A DNA stretch of 64,000 nucleotides from Melampsora larici-populina 98AG31 (GCF_000204055.1 NW_006768824.1:436366-500365); one strand, 5' to 3'; numbered from the stretch's first letter, positions 12,612 through 24,542 are shown. Translations and numbers: made by a program. Notes: a model not told the origin generated them from the sequence alone.

Positions 12612-15455
12612 ATGAATAATCATTCTAACTTGGAAAATGGGAAAAGATGGAATGGAAAAGAAATCGAAACAGAAGAAAATCAAAAATCAAAAGCTTTAAA
12701 AGAAATCAAATTGATCAATCAACTCGATTCAATCAAACTCAATCCACAAAAAGTTTTGAAATCTTCTACCACTGCTATTCCTTCACAAGATAATCGTGGT
12801 AAATTCATTGTCAGGAATTCTACGACTGGGTTACTTGAAGTTGAAGGAACTGGTGAGATCGTTAGATTTGCTAGTCTTTGTGCTCCAGATGTGAGTATGG
12901 TTTTTGATCATTGAATATATTTGGAAAGCCTTTATTAATCGATGAATGACTATTGGTATTTCTTTTGGTAGTTGTTCGATAATGACGGCTTCGAGAAAGA
13001 GGATACGTTGCGTACGATCTCAGGATTTGGGAAAATCCCAGTGACTAGAACTTATACTCTCAAGATCACTTCTAAGAATGTCACTCGTGGTCATATCAAT
13101 GGTTGGGATCCCATAAAGGTCAATCATCTTTATACGAAATTAAACTTTTCATACATGATTCTTGGTCTTGACATCCTCCATCTTTTGTTTGAATCATAGG
13201 CAGACTTTTTGTATGACGATGAAATGTTTAAATCCATTGATCAAACTATAGCTTTAGCTTCACGTAGTAAGTTTGTGGATCACAGCTAAACTAGATCATC
13301 AAGCTTTTCTTATAATCATTGAATCGATTTTTTTTTGGAAATTCTTGTAGATAATGTTAGGTTGATTATTCCAATTATTAATCAAGACTTTGGATCAGAA
13401 GAAACCAATTGGGTTGGAAACTTTACTGATTTGATCAGACTTAGAAGATCTTTGAAAACTTGGCAAGAAGCTAAAATGATAGATTGGTGGTCTGATCCAG
13501 AATCGATAGACTCGTTTGTTTGATAAATTCACTTTTCTTATCACATCTTTCTTAAGCTCTCGTTTTAGTAGGAACACTGATGAGGATCCTTTATGGGGGA
13601 TTTTGTTTGGTTTGAATCTATCAGGATGAAAAAGATTATATCATATTTTTTGAATGTAAGTCCTTTTAAATTTAAAAACCCTGAAATATTTTCCATAGTA
13701 CCAGAGATCCTCATTGTTTTCTTGTATCAATCGATCGAAAGAGAGTGAATACTTACACCGGAATTCGAATTGGGGATGATCCCACAATCTTGGCATTCGA
13801 GGTAAGAATCAAACACATCCTCAGGCCTCCATTCAAGAAGAGTTAAATTGATTCATGTTTGAAATACTTTAATTTCTGGGTATGGAACAAAGACAGGAAA
13901 TGAAATGAATTCTGGAGGATATAAACCGGCTCCAGCAGCCTGGACACTAGAAATAGCAGCCCAGTTAATCTTTCCTCATCTTCTCTCCTTTTCCTCTTTT
14001 GAGTTTTTTTTATATTGATTTAAAAAACCTCTTTTGGTTTGAGATTTTGAATTAGTATCAAACGTCTAGCACCCAAGACTTTGATTATGGATGGCTCTTT
14101 CGCTAGATGTGATTCGGTAGAAGCTAGTCATGAGCGAGAAGTCTTACAGAGCAATTTAGTCGATATTATCAGTTGGCATTATTATGGTCCGTCTTTTTTC
14201 TTGATTTTTCTCTTGTCACTTTAACTTATAAATAAAAGCTTGCTTTTTGATTTATTCCAATAGGTTATGGTGAAACAGATAGACTCCAATATGATGTTGA
14301 AATAGCAAGAAAAAATGGAAAAGTGTTTGTAGTTCAATCTTCAAGTTTCTCTCTTCTACCACAACTCTGTGCTTCTGTTTGATTGATTGAATTTGATGAT
14401 GCTAAGAATCGTTTTTTTATTTTTTTTTGTTTCTTAGCTTTATGTGTGGAGAGTATGGTTTTTTTGCAAATGCATCAGAAGTCGAAAAGTTCTTGAATAA
14501 ATGTGCCACTTATGGGGGTAAGTCTAAGAGAACAAGACAATAAACTGAACTTTTCTCGAGAATGTTGACTCAAACATCACCGTGAGCTCTCTGTAGTATC
14601 TGGCACCTTGATTTGGTCTTTAAGAGCACATTCATCCAAAGGTGGCTTCAAAACCCATGGTGAAGGTAAAGGAATATGGTCTTATCATGCTCCAGGTTGG
14701 TTGCCCTACATCGATGAATTTGGTAGCGAACCTGAATGGGATTACCGAGAAAAAGATGGTAAATGCTTTGAGTTTGAAAATCAGTCAAAGTTCAAAGCTA
14801 ATAAATTAACTTGTATCAACTTTTGTGTTTTATTGATAGTGATCAGCGTAATTAGGAAAGCTGCGTTTGATTTGACGAGTGATATGATTATCACTCCTAA
14901 TCTGTCGGCTCCTTATCTTTTCTTTGTTGATGGAGGTAAGAGATTTACTTGGAGAGGATCAGCTTGGGCTGATACTTATGAAATATGGGGTCGTGTGAGT
15001 ATTTTAAATTCTTGGTTTATGAGCAAAGAAAAAGAAAGTTGAATTGTCTTAATTTTCAGACCCGAAGTGCCGGAGAGCAGGCTTGGTCTTGTTATCAGAT
15101 TGGATTAACCGAGTTGAGTATTTTTACTTGGGTGTAAAGTGAGCAAATATAAGGGCTAATGACATTTTGTTTTGGTGGTTGGTTTTATTTTGATTGTACA
15201 AAACTTTAATTGAAAAGTAACATGAAAGAAGGAAGATTAAAGTACTCGTGCCAAAGTATCTATGATCAAGTTGGTGGATACGGGGAATTGGTTTATATCA
15301 AGATGAGAGCTGTTTCAACTGATGATGATCGTGGACCATTTTCGTAAGTTTAGGAAACTTTTAAAGCTAATCGAACAGAAAAACCATATTGATCTTATCA
15401 TGATACATTCTTTTCTTTTTGGTTCTTTAGTAATTTGTTGGGCTTAAAGTTTTGA
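12612..15455 (+). CDS. Glycoside hydrolase, GH5-like (endo-mannanase type)
   Basis: About ten short exons. Residues 80-95 read GTGEIVRFASLCAPD, the usual entry to a fungal GH5 barrel. Further along are a Trp-rich strand (NWVGNF), ILAFETGNEMNSGGYKP with the acid/base Glu in GNE, WHYYG, and GEYGFF with the expected nucleophile Glu. SGTLIWSLRAHS and GKGIWSYHAPGW lie near the end of the barrel. The C-terminal part has WRGSAWADTYEIWGR and WSCYQIGL, which look like an accessory beta domain. The stop at 15453-15455 follows the last small exon. Such enzymes cut mannan or related beta-glycans. The annotated N-terminus is about 70 residues of Lys/Glu/Asn-rich sequence with no signal peptide, so either the enzyme is intracellular or the true first exon lies elsewhere. 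The exact substrate is not deducible. Confidence 0.7.
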
Positions 15456-16195
15456 AAGCAAAGATACTGTGACATTCAATTTTTAAGGTTGACCTCATGA
15501 ATTTTTGATTGCTTGTAAAACTGGAGGTAGCTACTCCGTAATTTTGTGCAGATTTGATTGCATTGCGAGATATAGGTACAAGCTCTGCGCGTTGACCGTC
15601 TTAAATCCCAAGAAGCCCTCCGATGGTCCAATCTCGGTTTCATGATTTTGAAGTGCCATGGGGATGACCAACAAATTCTGGAAATGCATCTTTGGGAAAT
15701 ATCTGATATGAACTTGTTTATTCAAGAGGCACGTTTGATTAATCATGAGTGATTCTGTGATTAAGCAAGTTTTAACGAGGCCTACATAGAGCCTCATGAA
15801 AATGCATAGATACTGATACAAGAAAACGACGTTGACAAATTGACAAGATAATAAACGAAACAAGCCATGCTACAAACTAAATTCCTCGTTTCCCGGTTTA
15901 GATGAATTAACCAGACTTTGAGATAAAAAAAAACTAAATAAAAAATTGAAAAACAACTCGAACAATGAGACCACTAGGTAAAAGATAAAACACAAATGAT
16001 ATTCAAGATAGTAAAACAACACTACTGGATTCCTAAGACTACAAGAACACTTTGGGTATCCAATGAGACTATACCTCAACAACGCACCGTACCTATAAAG
16101 AACAATGCAGAGACTGAGTCAACTTGTTCAGTAAGTGAGCTCTGTGGAACTAAGATCATTCACTCAAGTAAAAATGACTCACCAATCCGATCACC
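15456..16195. other. Intergenic 3' regions of converging genes
   Basis: The plus-strand gene ending at 15455 and the minus-strand gene ending at 16196 converge here. Overlapping short open frames on both strands (15531-16283) show no family features and no consistent codon pattern. Nothing else is seen. Confidence 0.5.
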
Positions 16196-16936
16196 TCAAT
16201 TAGTAGATCCAGAAGGAGGACTTAACAATTCATCAATAAACGAAGTCGCAGCCAGAACCTTCATATGGAATTCCGGGGAATAACCATCTTCTCCATCAAA
16301 GACGACATCATCGACAAGGTGTTTCAAAGATTGTTTCCAAGTTGTCGAAGGATCGGGTTCCTGATCAGCTTGATCCGTCACGGGGGGCTGGCGAAGGTGC
16401 TTTGCGAGGCATGAGCGAAGGCGCTTCGCTGGGCATGGGGCCCGGGGAAGGTGCTTCGGATGGCTTGGGCGGCTTGGGCCAAGGTCGAATTTGACCCCCC
16501 GGATTGGCCTCTGGGCCCGTTTCTGGAGGACGATCTGGGGAGAGCTCTCTTTGCAGATCTTGGCGGGGGTCTCCTCAGGGTGGCTCAGCTTCACGCGCTT
16601 CTGAATGTGGTCCGGAGCCAGATGATGGGCGCGGATTTGGGCGTGGTTCGAAGGGTAGTTCTGGATCTGCTGCAGAGGACGCAGATTGGAGGAGTTCTGT
16701 GTGCAGTAAACCTTCAGAGACAGTCAATTTGAGCTTTGAAATTGAATGGTTTGTACGAGTTCGAAGATAGACCGATGACTCACCTGCTGTGGGTTTACTT
16801 GCGCTCCAGCCTGGTAAGCGCCAGCAACCTGGTAATTAGCAGTAGGTGTGGTGCGGACAACTTCCTGCATGGGTCGGTATCGTGGGTCGATGATATAGGT
16901 CACGGATGGGTTTGAATTAAACATTCCGTTTGACAT
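16196..16936 (-). CDS. Hypothetical protein with a GC-rich repetitive core
   Basis: Two exons, 16936-16784 and 16711-16196, join in phase 0 across a 72-nt GT-AG intron to give 222 residues. Exon 1 (MSNGMFNSNP..) has a YIIDPRYRPMQEV segment and a Gln/Ala-rich stretch. Exon 2 starts with a Gln/Asn/His-rich part and then a basic, Pro-rich central region (HLPRAPCPAKRLRSC). It ends with an acidic, predicted-helical region around residues 180-215 (LVDDVVFDGED...LAATSFIDELL). The DNA of exon 2 is much richer in G+C than its neighbours. Imperfect repeats of GAAGGTGCTTCG/GAAGGCGCTTCG on the plus strand (16390-16465) encode the Pro/Arg-rich core. There is no signal peptide or membrane segment. I recognise no family. 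The acidic helix could be a transcriptional or scaffold motif, but that is a guess. Confidence 0.55.
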
Positions 16937-18233
16937 TGTATAGATGTATGTGTTTTTTTTGTAAATTCAAAGTCGATTCCGCAAGAAATGGGAATAAATC
17001 GATAGAAAGGTGTTTGTCAAAGGAGGATATAAGGAAGAAGGATATGTTGCGTGAGGTGCAAGAGAGATTGAAGATTTTTGGTGGAACGATCTGGGGGAAC
17101 CGAAGAGGAAATGGGTTGCTTAAGTAGTTCACCAGCCAGAGAATTCAGACTCATTACCAGTGCATCGTTCTCCCTTCAGGCACCCCATGACCACTACATC
17201 TATGCCGTGAACTAATGAATTATGCCCTTTAAACGCGCCATCTCTTGATGTCTTGTTCAAAGAAATTGACCTTTGTTTGAATACTTCTACCTCTGAACCT
17301 ATGTTCGCAGCGACTGTTCCTGAGCCGGTAAGAAATGAAGCTTCCGGGAATTCAAGTTGCTCACCTGGTCCTTTACCGCCAATTCTTGTGACCGTGGCGA
17401 TTCATAATCGACTTATGTGAAGGACATCACCGACAGACCGATCCGCTGAGCTCAGAGATTATATAGGCCTCTAACTTGGAAAGGTACAAGCTTTGTGGAA
17501 TTTATGATATAACTCTTACCTCTTGATGATTCCACGTCGCGCGGTTGGCGGACCACAATTTACCGTACTCGGAGGAAGTCAAAATGCTTCACAAAAATCA
17601 CAAAAAATTAAGAGCCTTATATCAAACAAGACACGCAAAACGATCTTGAGCGGATTCAAAATCCTGGATATTTTCCTAGGACTATCTACGGTGCACGTAA
17701 TGAACAACGTTCTGCCTGGATGCAAGTGCAAAAAGATAGGCACGTAGCTGAAACTGCCGTGCTCTAAGACTATACCAAACTTTTTGCTTTCTTTCGTGAG
17801 ACTATGTATCCACATTTCCACGAATCGATCTGATAGAGAGACGGATAAGCTTGGCCAGATACCCAAAGAGACTGACATATTGAACTTGTCCTTCGTCTAA
17901 TTTTTGTTACAGTCATTTTCACGACTTTATGCCCCAAATGTACCGCTAATTTGCTCAAATATTGCAAGAAAACTGGGTCAAAATTTATAAGAAACACTGT
18001 ATGATTCACATCTTCTTCACCTTTCTGATGTGGGATTGAAGCCGATCATGAGGAAATGTGAAGAAACCACCTCAATGGATGATGAATGATGGGTGCCCCG
18101 ATTCTCTTCTGGAAGCGGGTATCTCGGGGCCAGTAGTACTCGATCCGATGATAATGATCGATCGAATTTGAAAATCATTCTGATCGTAGTTCTAAAAGAA
18201 ATATACCAAAAAGAAACTCCTAGTAAAGTTTTA
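16937..18233. other. Intergenic, no supported gene
   Basis: The stretch holds the promoters of the minus-strand gene at 16936 and the plus-strand PP2C gene at 18234. Open frames at 17523-17747, 17579-17878 and 17770-18009 overlap on both strands and have no recognisable motifs. No tRNA-like TTCGAAT arm or repeat is seen. Confidence 0.45.
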
Positions 18234-19705
18234 ATGGCCAAGGTAAGCATATTTTGTTTGACAAATTCACTCAGAAAACGTTGCAAAGCTTTGAATGTTG
18301 ACTAATTATGACTTGATGTTTTGATTTAAAAGTTACCTCGATTGATTCGATGTTATAATCCGACTTTCAAATTCAAACCTAGCACTTTATCACAATATCC
18401 CAGAAATAACCTCGACTCCATTTATCCTAAATCACTATGTGAGCATAATCTCAATTTATGATCTCAAGAATTTGAGATATTTTGTTGTTTGAAGAATCTA
18501 AGAAACTGTTTACATTTTTTTTTCTAGATTCAACTCAATCATCAACTGAAACCAAAACCGAACCAGGTTGGGAGTTCATTACAGCATCTTATTTTGCTGG
18601 AAAGCCGATTGTGAGCTGATCTTTCTTAGGACTTCATCAAAAGGAGATCCAAACTCATCAAAATCCCAAGCTTTCAGAATCATCATCATCATCATCATAC
18701 ACCTCAAACTTCACTTAAACATCTTCCAGCATATCAAAAATGGGTCACCAAACAAAAGAAACAATGGCATGATCGTATGATCTCACATCATTCGAATACA
18801 AAAAACTCACCATCTTCATTCAAAACCTTAACTCATTCTGGTCACGATTGGTGGTTGATTGAAAAAGATGATCATTCAAGATTACTTTCATTAGGTGTGG
18901 CTGATGGAGTAGGAGGATGGGAATCAGAAGATGGAATCGATCCAGCAGAAGTAGCTCAAGGATTGATGTTTTACTCTTCATATTTCTTTGAGCGAAATCC
19001 TTCTCATCCGCCCCTTCGTACACTCAGCGATGCATATCAAGCCGTTTTAAATGATTCAGCTATCACTGGTGGTTCTTCAACTGCACTCTTAGCACAACTT
19101 AATCCGTTTAAACCCTCAACTCAATGGGCTTGTTTAGGTGATTCTACACTTTTGATTCTGAGAGAGAAGGCTACGAAGATTTTGATTTCAACCGAATCAC
19201 AAACTCATTATTTTAATTGTCCATTTCAACTTACTAAGATACCAAAGGAACAAGGATGGAATCCAGAAGATTTCAAACAACTTGATCAACCTCAAAAAGC
19301 TTCGATAGGTACACAAGATTTGAAAGATGGTGATCTGGTGATCCTTTTGACAGATGGAATGGCTGATAATCTTTGGGTAAAAGAAATTTCAGATGTTGTA
19401 CAAAAATTAATGAGTCGTGGAAAAGATGATGTGGAGATGATGAATGATTTAGTTAGAACTTTATGTGATTATGCTCGAAAAGTTAGTTTCAAGGTGAGCA
19501 CAACAATCAACGCATTGATCTTTTTTTCCAAAAATCCTTGTTAATCAACTTTGTGAATTGACTTCTTGACCTTTATGTTTAGACTGACAAGCTCACTCCA
19601 TTCGAGGCGGAAGCTCGACGGAATGGGATTCATGATATGACAGGAGGTAAAGTGGACGATATCACTATCGTTGCTGCTTTATGTCGACGCAGGCAAACCT
19701 TGTGA
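18234..19705 (+). CDS. PTC7: PP2C-type Ser/Thr phosphatase, PTC7-like, mitochondrial
   Basis: Five exons are inferred: 18234-18242, 18333-18438, 18528-18610, 18630-19493 and 19583-19705, giving 394 residues with all phases consistent. The N-terminus (MAKLPRLIRCYN...) is basic and free of acidic residues, which fits a mitochondrial presequence. WEFITASYFAGKP matches the entry strand of PTC7/PPTC7. Later motifs are GVADGVGGWESEDGIDPAEVA (metal-binding Asp in ADGVGG), GGSSTALLAQL, ACLGDSTLLIL, LVILLTDGMADNLW and, in the last exon, GGKVDDITIVAAL. All metal-coordinating Asp positions of the fold appear present. Yeast Ptc7 acts in mitochondria on coenzyme Q biosynthesis proteins such as Coq7; the same role here is inference from family. 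The oddity is the junction of exons 3 and 4: only 19 nt separate two well-conserved segments, and both flanking frames carry stops inside those 19 nt. Exon 1 codes just three residues. Confidence 0.85.
18611..18629 (+). other. Candidate 19-nt intron in the PP2C gene
   Basis: The segment begins GTGAGC, contains CTGAT (branch-like) and ends CTTAG. The upstream frame hits TGA at 18617 and the downstream frame has TAG at 18627, so a single indel cannot restore one open frame. Removing exactly 19 nt joins two conserved PTC7-like segments in phase 0 and makes the whole CDS a multiple of three. A larger 65-nt intron with donor GTTGGG was considered, but it leads to a stop in the next exon. Confidence 0.55.
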
Positions 19706-20308
19706 GAAGTGCGGATATTTTAAGGATTTAGTACCTCATCAGCAAGATCTTTAATAACTTGTAGTATTTACCTATTATTCGTGATTTGCAAATTGATTAA
19801 AACATTGATTTGTTAACTCTGAGCCCATGATCAATTCACATGATTATATGAAAATCGATCATGATCTGTAAACTGATTTTTATGTTGATTCTATTCTGGT
19901 GTCTTCTCCACGTAAAATTGATTGTAACAGTCATCCAGTTTCAAAGCAGGATAAGAAATTCTATGATAAATTGATCAAACTGATGCAGAATAGACATGAT
20001 GTATGAACATAATATACAAGTAATGAAGTCTGGACAAATCCGATTGAAATTCTATAGAAAGATGTATTCCAATTGACAATGAGCTACTGATCGATAAACT
20101 GCGTCCATCCAATCTACCACAGGCAGATTAAGCTGGCTATAGAAAAATGTCCCAGAGGAGACAAATTTCTCGGATCTCCTGATGAAATCAGAGTAGAGGA
20201 AAAGTACCGACCTCAAAGTTGAAGATGCAAAAAAGCTATCAATGATGTTTTTGAAGCCTCTAAATGGAAACTCGAGACCAACTCTAATCCCGCGGAACTA
20301 GTCTTTGA
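19706..20308. other. Intergenic between converging genes
   Basis: AT-rich 3' flanks of the PP2C gene (plus) and the histidine-phosphatase gene (minus). No ORF or RNA gene is supported. Confidence 0.55.
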
Positions 20309-21291
20309 TCAAATATCATCCACTGTACCCTTTACTTCAGTCTCCTTAGATTCAACTGGATCCAAATGCTTCACATGACCAGCTCTAGTGACCAATTTCC
20401 TCGGTAAATGTTCAACATCAGTGATTGAACAATTTCCAAACATGATACGTTCAGGAATAGATGAATCAAATTTGTAGGACAACTTTAATCCTGATTGAAT
20501 TAAAGTTCGAAGTGCTGCACCATGTGAGACAATCAAGATCCGACGTGGGTTTCTTGAAGGTGTGCTTTCTAAACGTGATGTTAATTCATTCCAGAACTCT
20601 AGTAACCGTTGCAAAACTTTTGTTGGAGGTTCTGCTGTTGATTGATCTGCATTTGCGTCTCGTCTTTTTCCTTGTAGATCACCTAGGAACTACAGAAAAA
20701 CAAAACCAAGTTTGTTAGAATAAAATCAGATCGTTTGATCTTGGAAACCTTATGATGATGACTTACACGCTCCCGTAATCTGACATCGGTTTGAACATTG
20801 ATCGGTTTAGGTTGCGATTCAGCAATCACCGTCGCAGTCTAAATTCCATGTACAACCAAGATAATTGAATTGGTCTCTTTTCGATTTCAATAAGTTCTAG
20901 AGAGGTTTTCAAGTAGGATTCGATTACCTTGTGAGCTCTTTGTAAATCGCTACTCCAGATTTCATCAAATGTGATGGAAGTTTGTTTTAAATAAGTTCCA
21001 GTGAGTTTTGCTTGAGAGATTCCATGATCGTTTAAAGGTGTATCTTTTTGACCTTGAATGATCTGATTCAAATTATCATTGGCTATGAAGATGATCCAGT
21101 GAGTAAAGTTAGCGTCCAAACGTTGGTCTTCTTTAGGGTGACTATGCTGGATACTCAACTTTGACCATGACGCTAATTGACAAAGGATGAACGAATAAAC
21201 AAAAAATTACCATTAGCTGATTTGATAGGATGTAGTTTTTTCTGGAAATTGAAGGTTGAGAACTTACTATGAGAGTGATGATGATGGACAT
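20309..21291 (-). CDS. Histidine phosphatase / phosphoglycerate mutase-like protein
   Basis: Five exons on the minus strand, 21291-21268, 21172-21160, 21082-20928, 20838-20767 and 20689-20309, give 214 residues. The spliced N-terminus is MSIIITLIRHGQTNDNLNQ, with the phospho-accepting His in RHGQT, followed by IIQGQKDTPLNDHG, the classic cofactor-dependent mutase/phosphatase segment. DEIWSSDLQRAHKTA supplies the SSDLxRAxxTA motif with a phosphate-binding Arg. LRERFLGDLQGK and the second catalytic His in LIVSHGAALRTL follow. Only the C-terminal part diverges. Family members include phosphoglycerate mutases, fructose-2,6-bisphosphatase-like TIGAR proteins and broad phosphatases. The short length and LGDLQGK motif favour a TIGAR-like or broad-specificity phosphatase over a glycolytic mutase. 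The catalytic motif is carried by a 13-nt micro-exon, which automated gene finders would easily miss. Confidence 0.85.
21160..21172 (-). other. 13-nt micro-exon encoding the catalytic RHGQ
   Basis: This exon lies between an intron ending TTAG and one starting GTTGAG. It encodes Arg-His-Gly-Gln plus the first base of Thr. Without it the conserved mutase signature is lost, while the exon before ends in the hydrophobic strand that normally precedes RHG. Confidence 0.8.
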
Positions 21292-22473
21292 CTTCAAGTG
21301 GACTGAAGACTTTCGAGATTACCAGTGACTTCATCCAGAAAATTATGGCGATGCGGATCTACACATGTTACCAATACACAGCTCAGCCATACATACACAT
21401 AAATATGTGTCAGTTCACAGAATCGCCTTGCATCATGAAGGATAGTTTAGCGGCCTCTCTCCTAGTCTTGAAGCATGGTCACGCAAGGACGACTGACAAT
21501 CGATGGCCGCGCTCCACAATATCCTGATGTATTGAAACAAAAGCTACCTGAAAAAGACATCATCCGGATGGTTTAACTTTGGATTGTTGATGCGTAAACT
21601 TGGAAATGATGATAACGATGCCTAGACTACACAAGTGACCAAGTAAGCCTGCATCATTCCCTCTGACACTTACGCCAGAGTCTGGGTTATCTGACACAAA
21701 GAAGAGAATTCATGTTATCAAGGTTGATGTGAATGACTCACCATCAAAATTAATCGATGAGGTTCCCTAAGAAACATCTCGAAGTTGTCTCGAACATAAA
21801 CATCACAAAGTGTAGTTGTAGTAATAGTGGTGAATTGCTATTGATGATAACCATATGTGTTCTAATTGCGGTGGTAGTCTCAAACCCATCATCCAACATT
21901 GGTTTCTTACTCTTGATCTTCATTTCAAGTTTTTGCGTTCCCGCAATTTGAAGAACGTTGTACCGGCGAGTTAGTCACCCCTTTTTCTAGAGTTGAGCGA
22001 TCAGGATGGTGTATAAAAAGAAAAGTATCAGTAGGCATGGATCCAGCTCCAGCTCCTTACCTTTCCGTGATTACAAATCCATTTGGAGGCCTGGCTCTCT
22101 CATCCAACTTCAATTGCTCTTTTTCACCACTGGCATATCTTACCGCCTACAAAAAGGGCTGATCTAAATAAAATTGTTTGCGCGGGTCTTGCTTCCTTGG
22201 TAAAATATGTGCGAAATATCGGCGCTTCTTGAGGGCCTTTGTTAAAACTGACTAGATCTATTTTGTATACTATCTCACAGACGCTCAACAACACTTGGAT
22301 TTTCAATCTTCAATCTCTTAATCCACGATCCACGATCCACGTTTCCCTGTGACTTGAGAACTCAAGCGTAAGTATTGAAGCTTTGAGAAATTCTCCCAAT
22401 CATTCATCGTCCCGTCATTCTTAGCTATAGAAAACTGATTTACCTTCTCAACCCGCGTGATCAGATCAATAAG
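21292..22473. promoter_or_regulatory. Divergent upstream region, no other gene seen
   Basis: This holds the promoters of the minus-strand phosphatase (21291) and the plus-strand secreted-protein gene (22474). The open frame at 21757-21951 has a hydrophobic C-terminus but no family features, and the others are short. Direct repeats of CACGATC occur at 22323-22340. A TATA box cannot be assigned. Confidence 0.45.
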
Positions 22474-23037
22474 ATGATTGGACGTACCATATTTCGATCC
22501 ATTTTATTCCTTACAACCTTGATAAGCTCTGGTTCATGTGGTACGACTCTTTGGAAATATGGCAGTGAAGTGACTATAGGTGATGGAAAGGTAGGCATCA
22601 GATGGAACGGTGATGCACCTGAATACAAATATGTTGGTTCGGGTAGTGGTGATTACACTTTCAGTGTACCAAAACATACCTTTGCAGGATCTTCGTCTTT
22701 CACTGTATCTCAAGCCTCGCATTCGGATTGGACTTCGTTTTCTGTTGGAATGGAGCATATACTCACCTCAGATGGGAAGTCTTATATCACTATTGAATGA
22801 GTTCATCATTTTTGTAGATCAAATGTCTTGTGGATATGGCTCAAAGGCACTTTTCTACTCTCGATTATCAAGAAAAATTGTTATGAAAAAATCGCTATTT
22901 CATATCATCCGGAAGAAGGCAGCTATAGGGTTCTTGTACATGTAAAGAATCTGAATTCTTGTGATATGATCCTCAATGCCATTACACTCTCAAAAGTCAC
23001 ACTCAAGTCTTACGTCTATTCGACTTGCTCATCATGA
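22474..23037 (+). CDS. Small secreted protein, effector-like
   Basis: ATG at 22474 opens a signal peptide of about 22 residues (MIGRTIFRSILFLTTLISSG) ending at Ser-Cys-Gly. The mature part starts TTLWKYGSEVTIG and is rich in Gly, Ser, Tyr and Thr with alternating hydrophobic residues, as in a beta-sandwich. A frame-preserving 39-nt intron (22779-22817, GTCTTA donor, TTTGTAG acceptor) joins a second exon with WIWLKGTFLLS, CYEKIAISYH, VLVHVKNL and CDMILNAITL, for 174 residues in all. Without splicing the protein ends at 22800 after 108 residues. The weak donor makes the join a proposal. No family is recognised. Rust genomes carry hundreds of such lineage-specific secreted proteins, some of them host-directed; that role here is only a possibility. 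Confidence 0.55.
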
Positions 23038-24542
23038 ATTCCAAAAATATCAAGGAGGAAGAAGTGAAGTAGGTTACAGGCCACTACAATAAACAAAAAC
23101 GAGAGATTTATCCAACTGGATTCTAGCTCATGGTTCATCATTGAGACTTCAATTCCACTCATTGGTCAAATCTAGACTTCTTGCGCCAAAAGTCTTCTTT
23201 TTGCAAATCTGATCAATCGACTACCTAACTTTACCGATTTTTATTCGAGACGACTGCTAACAGAGATCCTAGAAAGGTTGGATTGATGATGACTATGTAG
23301 TATCTTGTCGTACTAACTCTTCCACATCATCTAATCTTGACTTTGCGTGTGAGATGCCAGTATATCATAAGTTCTTGTAGATAGAGTCATCGGCACAAGA
23401 TTTTGCGAACTCAGTTTTAGTTGATCTTCTCTCTCGAGTTGGGGGCCCTTGTTTCCTGGACAATGACTTGGCATCGCGTTGGTTGGGTCCTCATTGAAAT
23501 TGACATAACTGAAGTGTTAGACTAATCAACTTTTTCCAAAGTTTCACATTGAAGCTCTGTGATTCTAGCGAGGATTTTATTTCCTGGACTTCTGGCTATC
23601 CTGATAGTTTGACCCGAGGTGTGATAGGAAGGATTGTACCCCTGTGGTATCACAAATGAGTGTGATACAGTGTGTAGTTTGACAAAACGGGAGTGCTCTT
23701 CGAAATGACCATATGGTTATGTATATAGGACAAACCAGAATTGCTTGTGTCATGAGCACAGTGGTAAAAAGTGGGGGCTTTGGTATTGTTTCAACCATGA
23801 TATCCGAATGGCACTTATGGTTGAAATAGGTTGAAATGAACTACCACTGAATTACGACGGGGGCTGGATTTTTCATTCGGCGCCTTAGGCTTAGCACACT
23901 GGCTCTTTGTTGGTTTAGGAATGCGATGAAGTCAGCGCTATGATCAGACAAGTCTAGCATAGATCAGCTCATTTCGCTTTCCTCTTGGGAGCCAGGTCAC
24001 ACTGAGCTTTATTACCCTTTATCGACTGTTATCCTGAAGAGAACGTTCATCATCGCACGGGCTGGAATCGACAAGGTGAGGAATTTCTTAAAGCTCACTG
24101 ATGCATGTGCGCTCCCTTGTTCGACGGCTATGACATCCGTCACTTCAGTCCACGAGCCCAGGCAAGGGATTCCCCATCACTGATGCCTGGTCTGCATATC
24201 TTGGATTGCGCGCTATGATTGGATGCTGAGATATGCTCGTCCCAGTGCACTACCATCATATTGATTCTTTTAGCAAACGGGATACCTGCTGATCACTGAA
24301 AATTTCTGCATTTTCGCTTCATGTGATCCTAAAAGAATTCGGATCCCGTAGTATTCATCTAAGATTCATTCACATTGTGAATGTCCCACTTTCTCCAAGT
24401 TTCATGTTGTGCCTTCAACTTGCTCAGCGCGTTTTTTTGATTGACAACATTGGTTTGACTTTCTTGTATCAGCGATCAGACCTCACCAGTAACCGCATTG
24501 CTCGGGTTTCTGCTTGATCTGTTCTGTTTCAAGTCCTAAAAA
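23038..24542. other. Intergenic; 24150-24542 shared with copy B upstream
   Basis: 23038-24150 contains no supported gene. From about 24170 the sequence aligns by eye with the region upstream of the second secreted-family copy (45580-46002). Shared words are ATGCCTGGTCTG, GCGCG, ATTCA-CATTGTGAAT and CAGACCTCACCAGTAACCGCA just before the start codon. The duplication therefore includes the promoter. Confidence 0.5.

Noticed and set aside
20826..21158. Apparent absence of the catalytic RHG motif in the histidine phosphatase
   Set aside because: The open frame here includes intron sequence. Splicing in the 13-nt micro-exon restores RHGQT.
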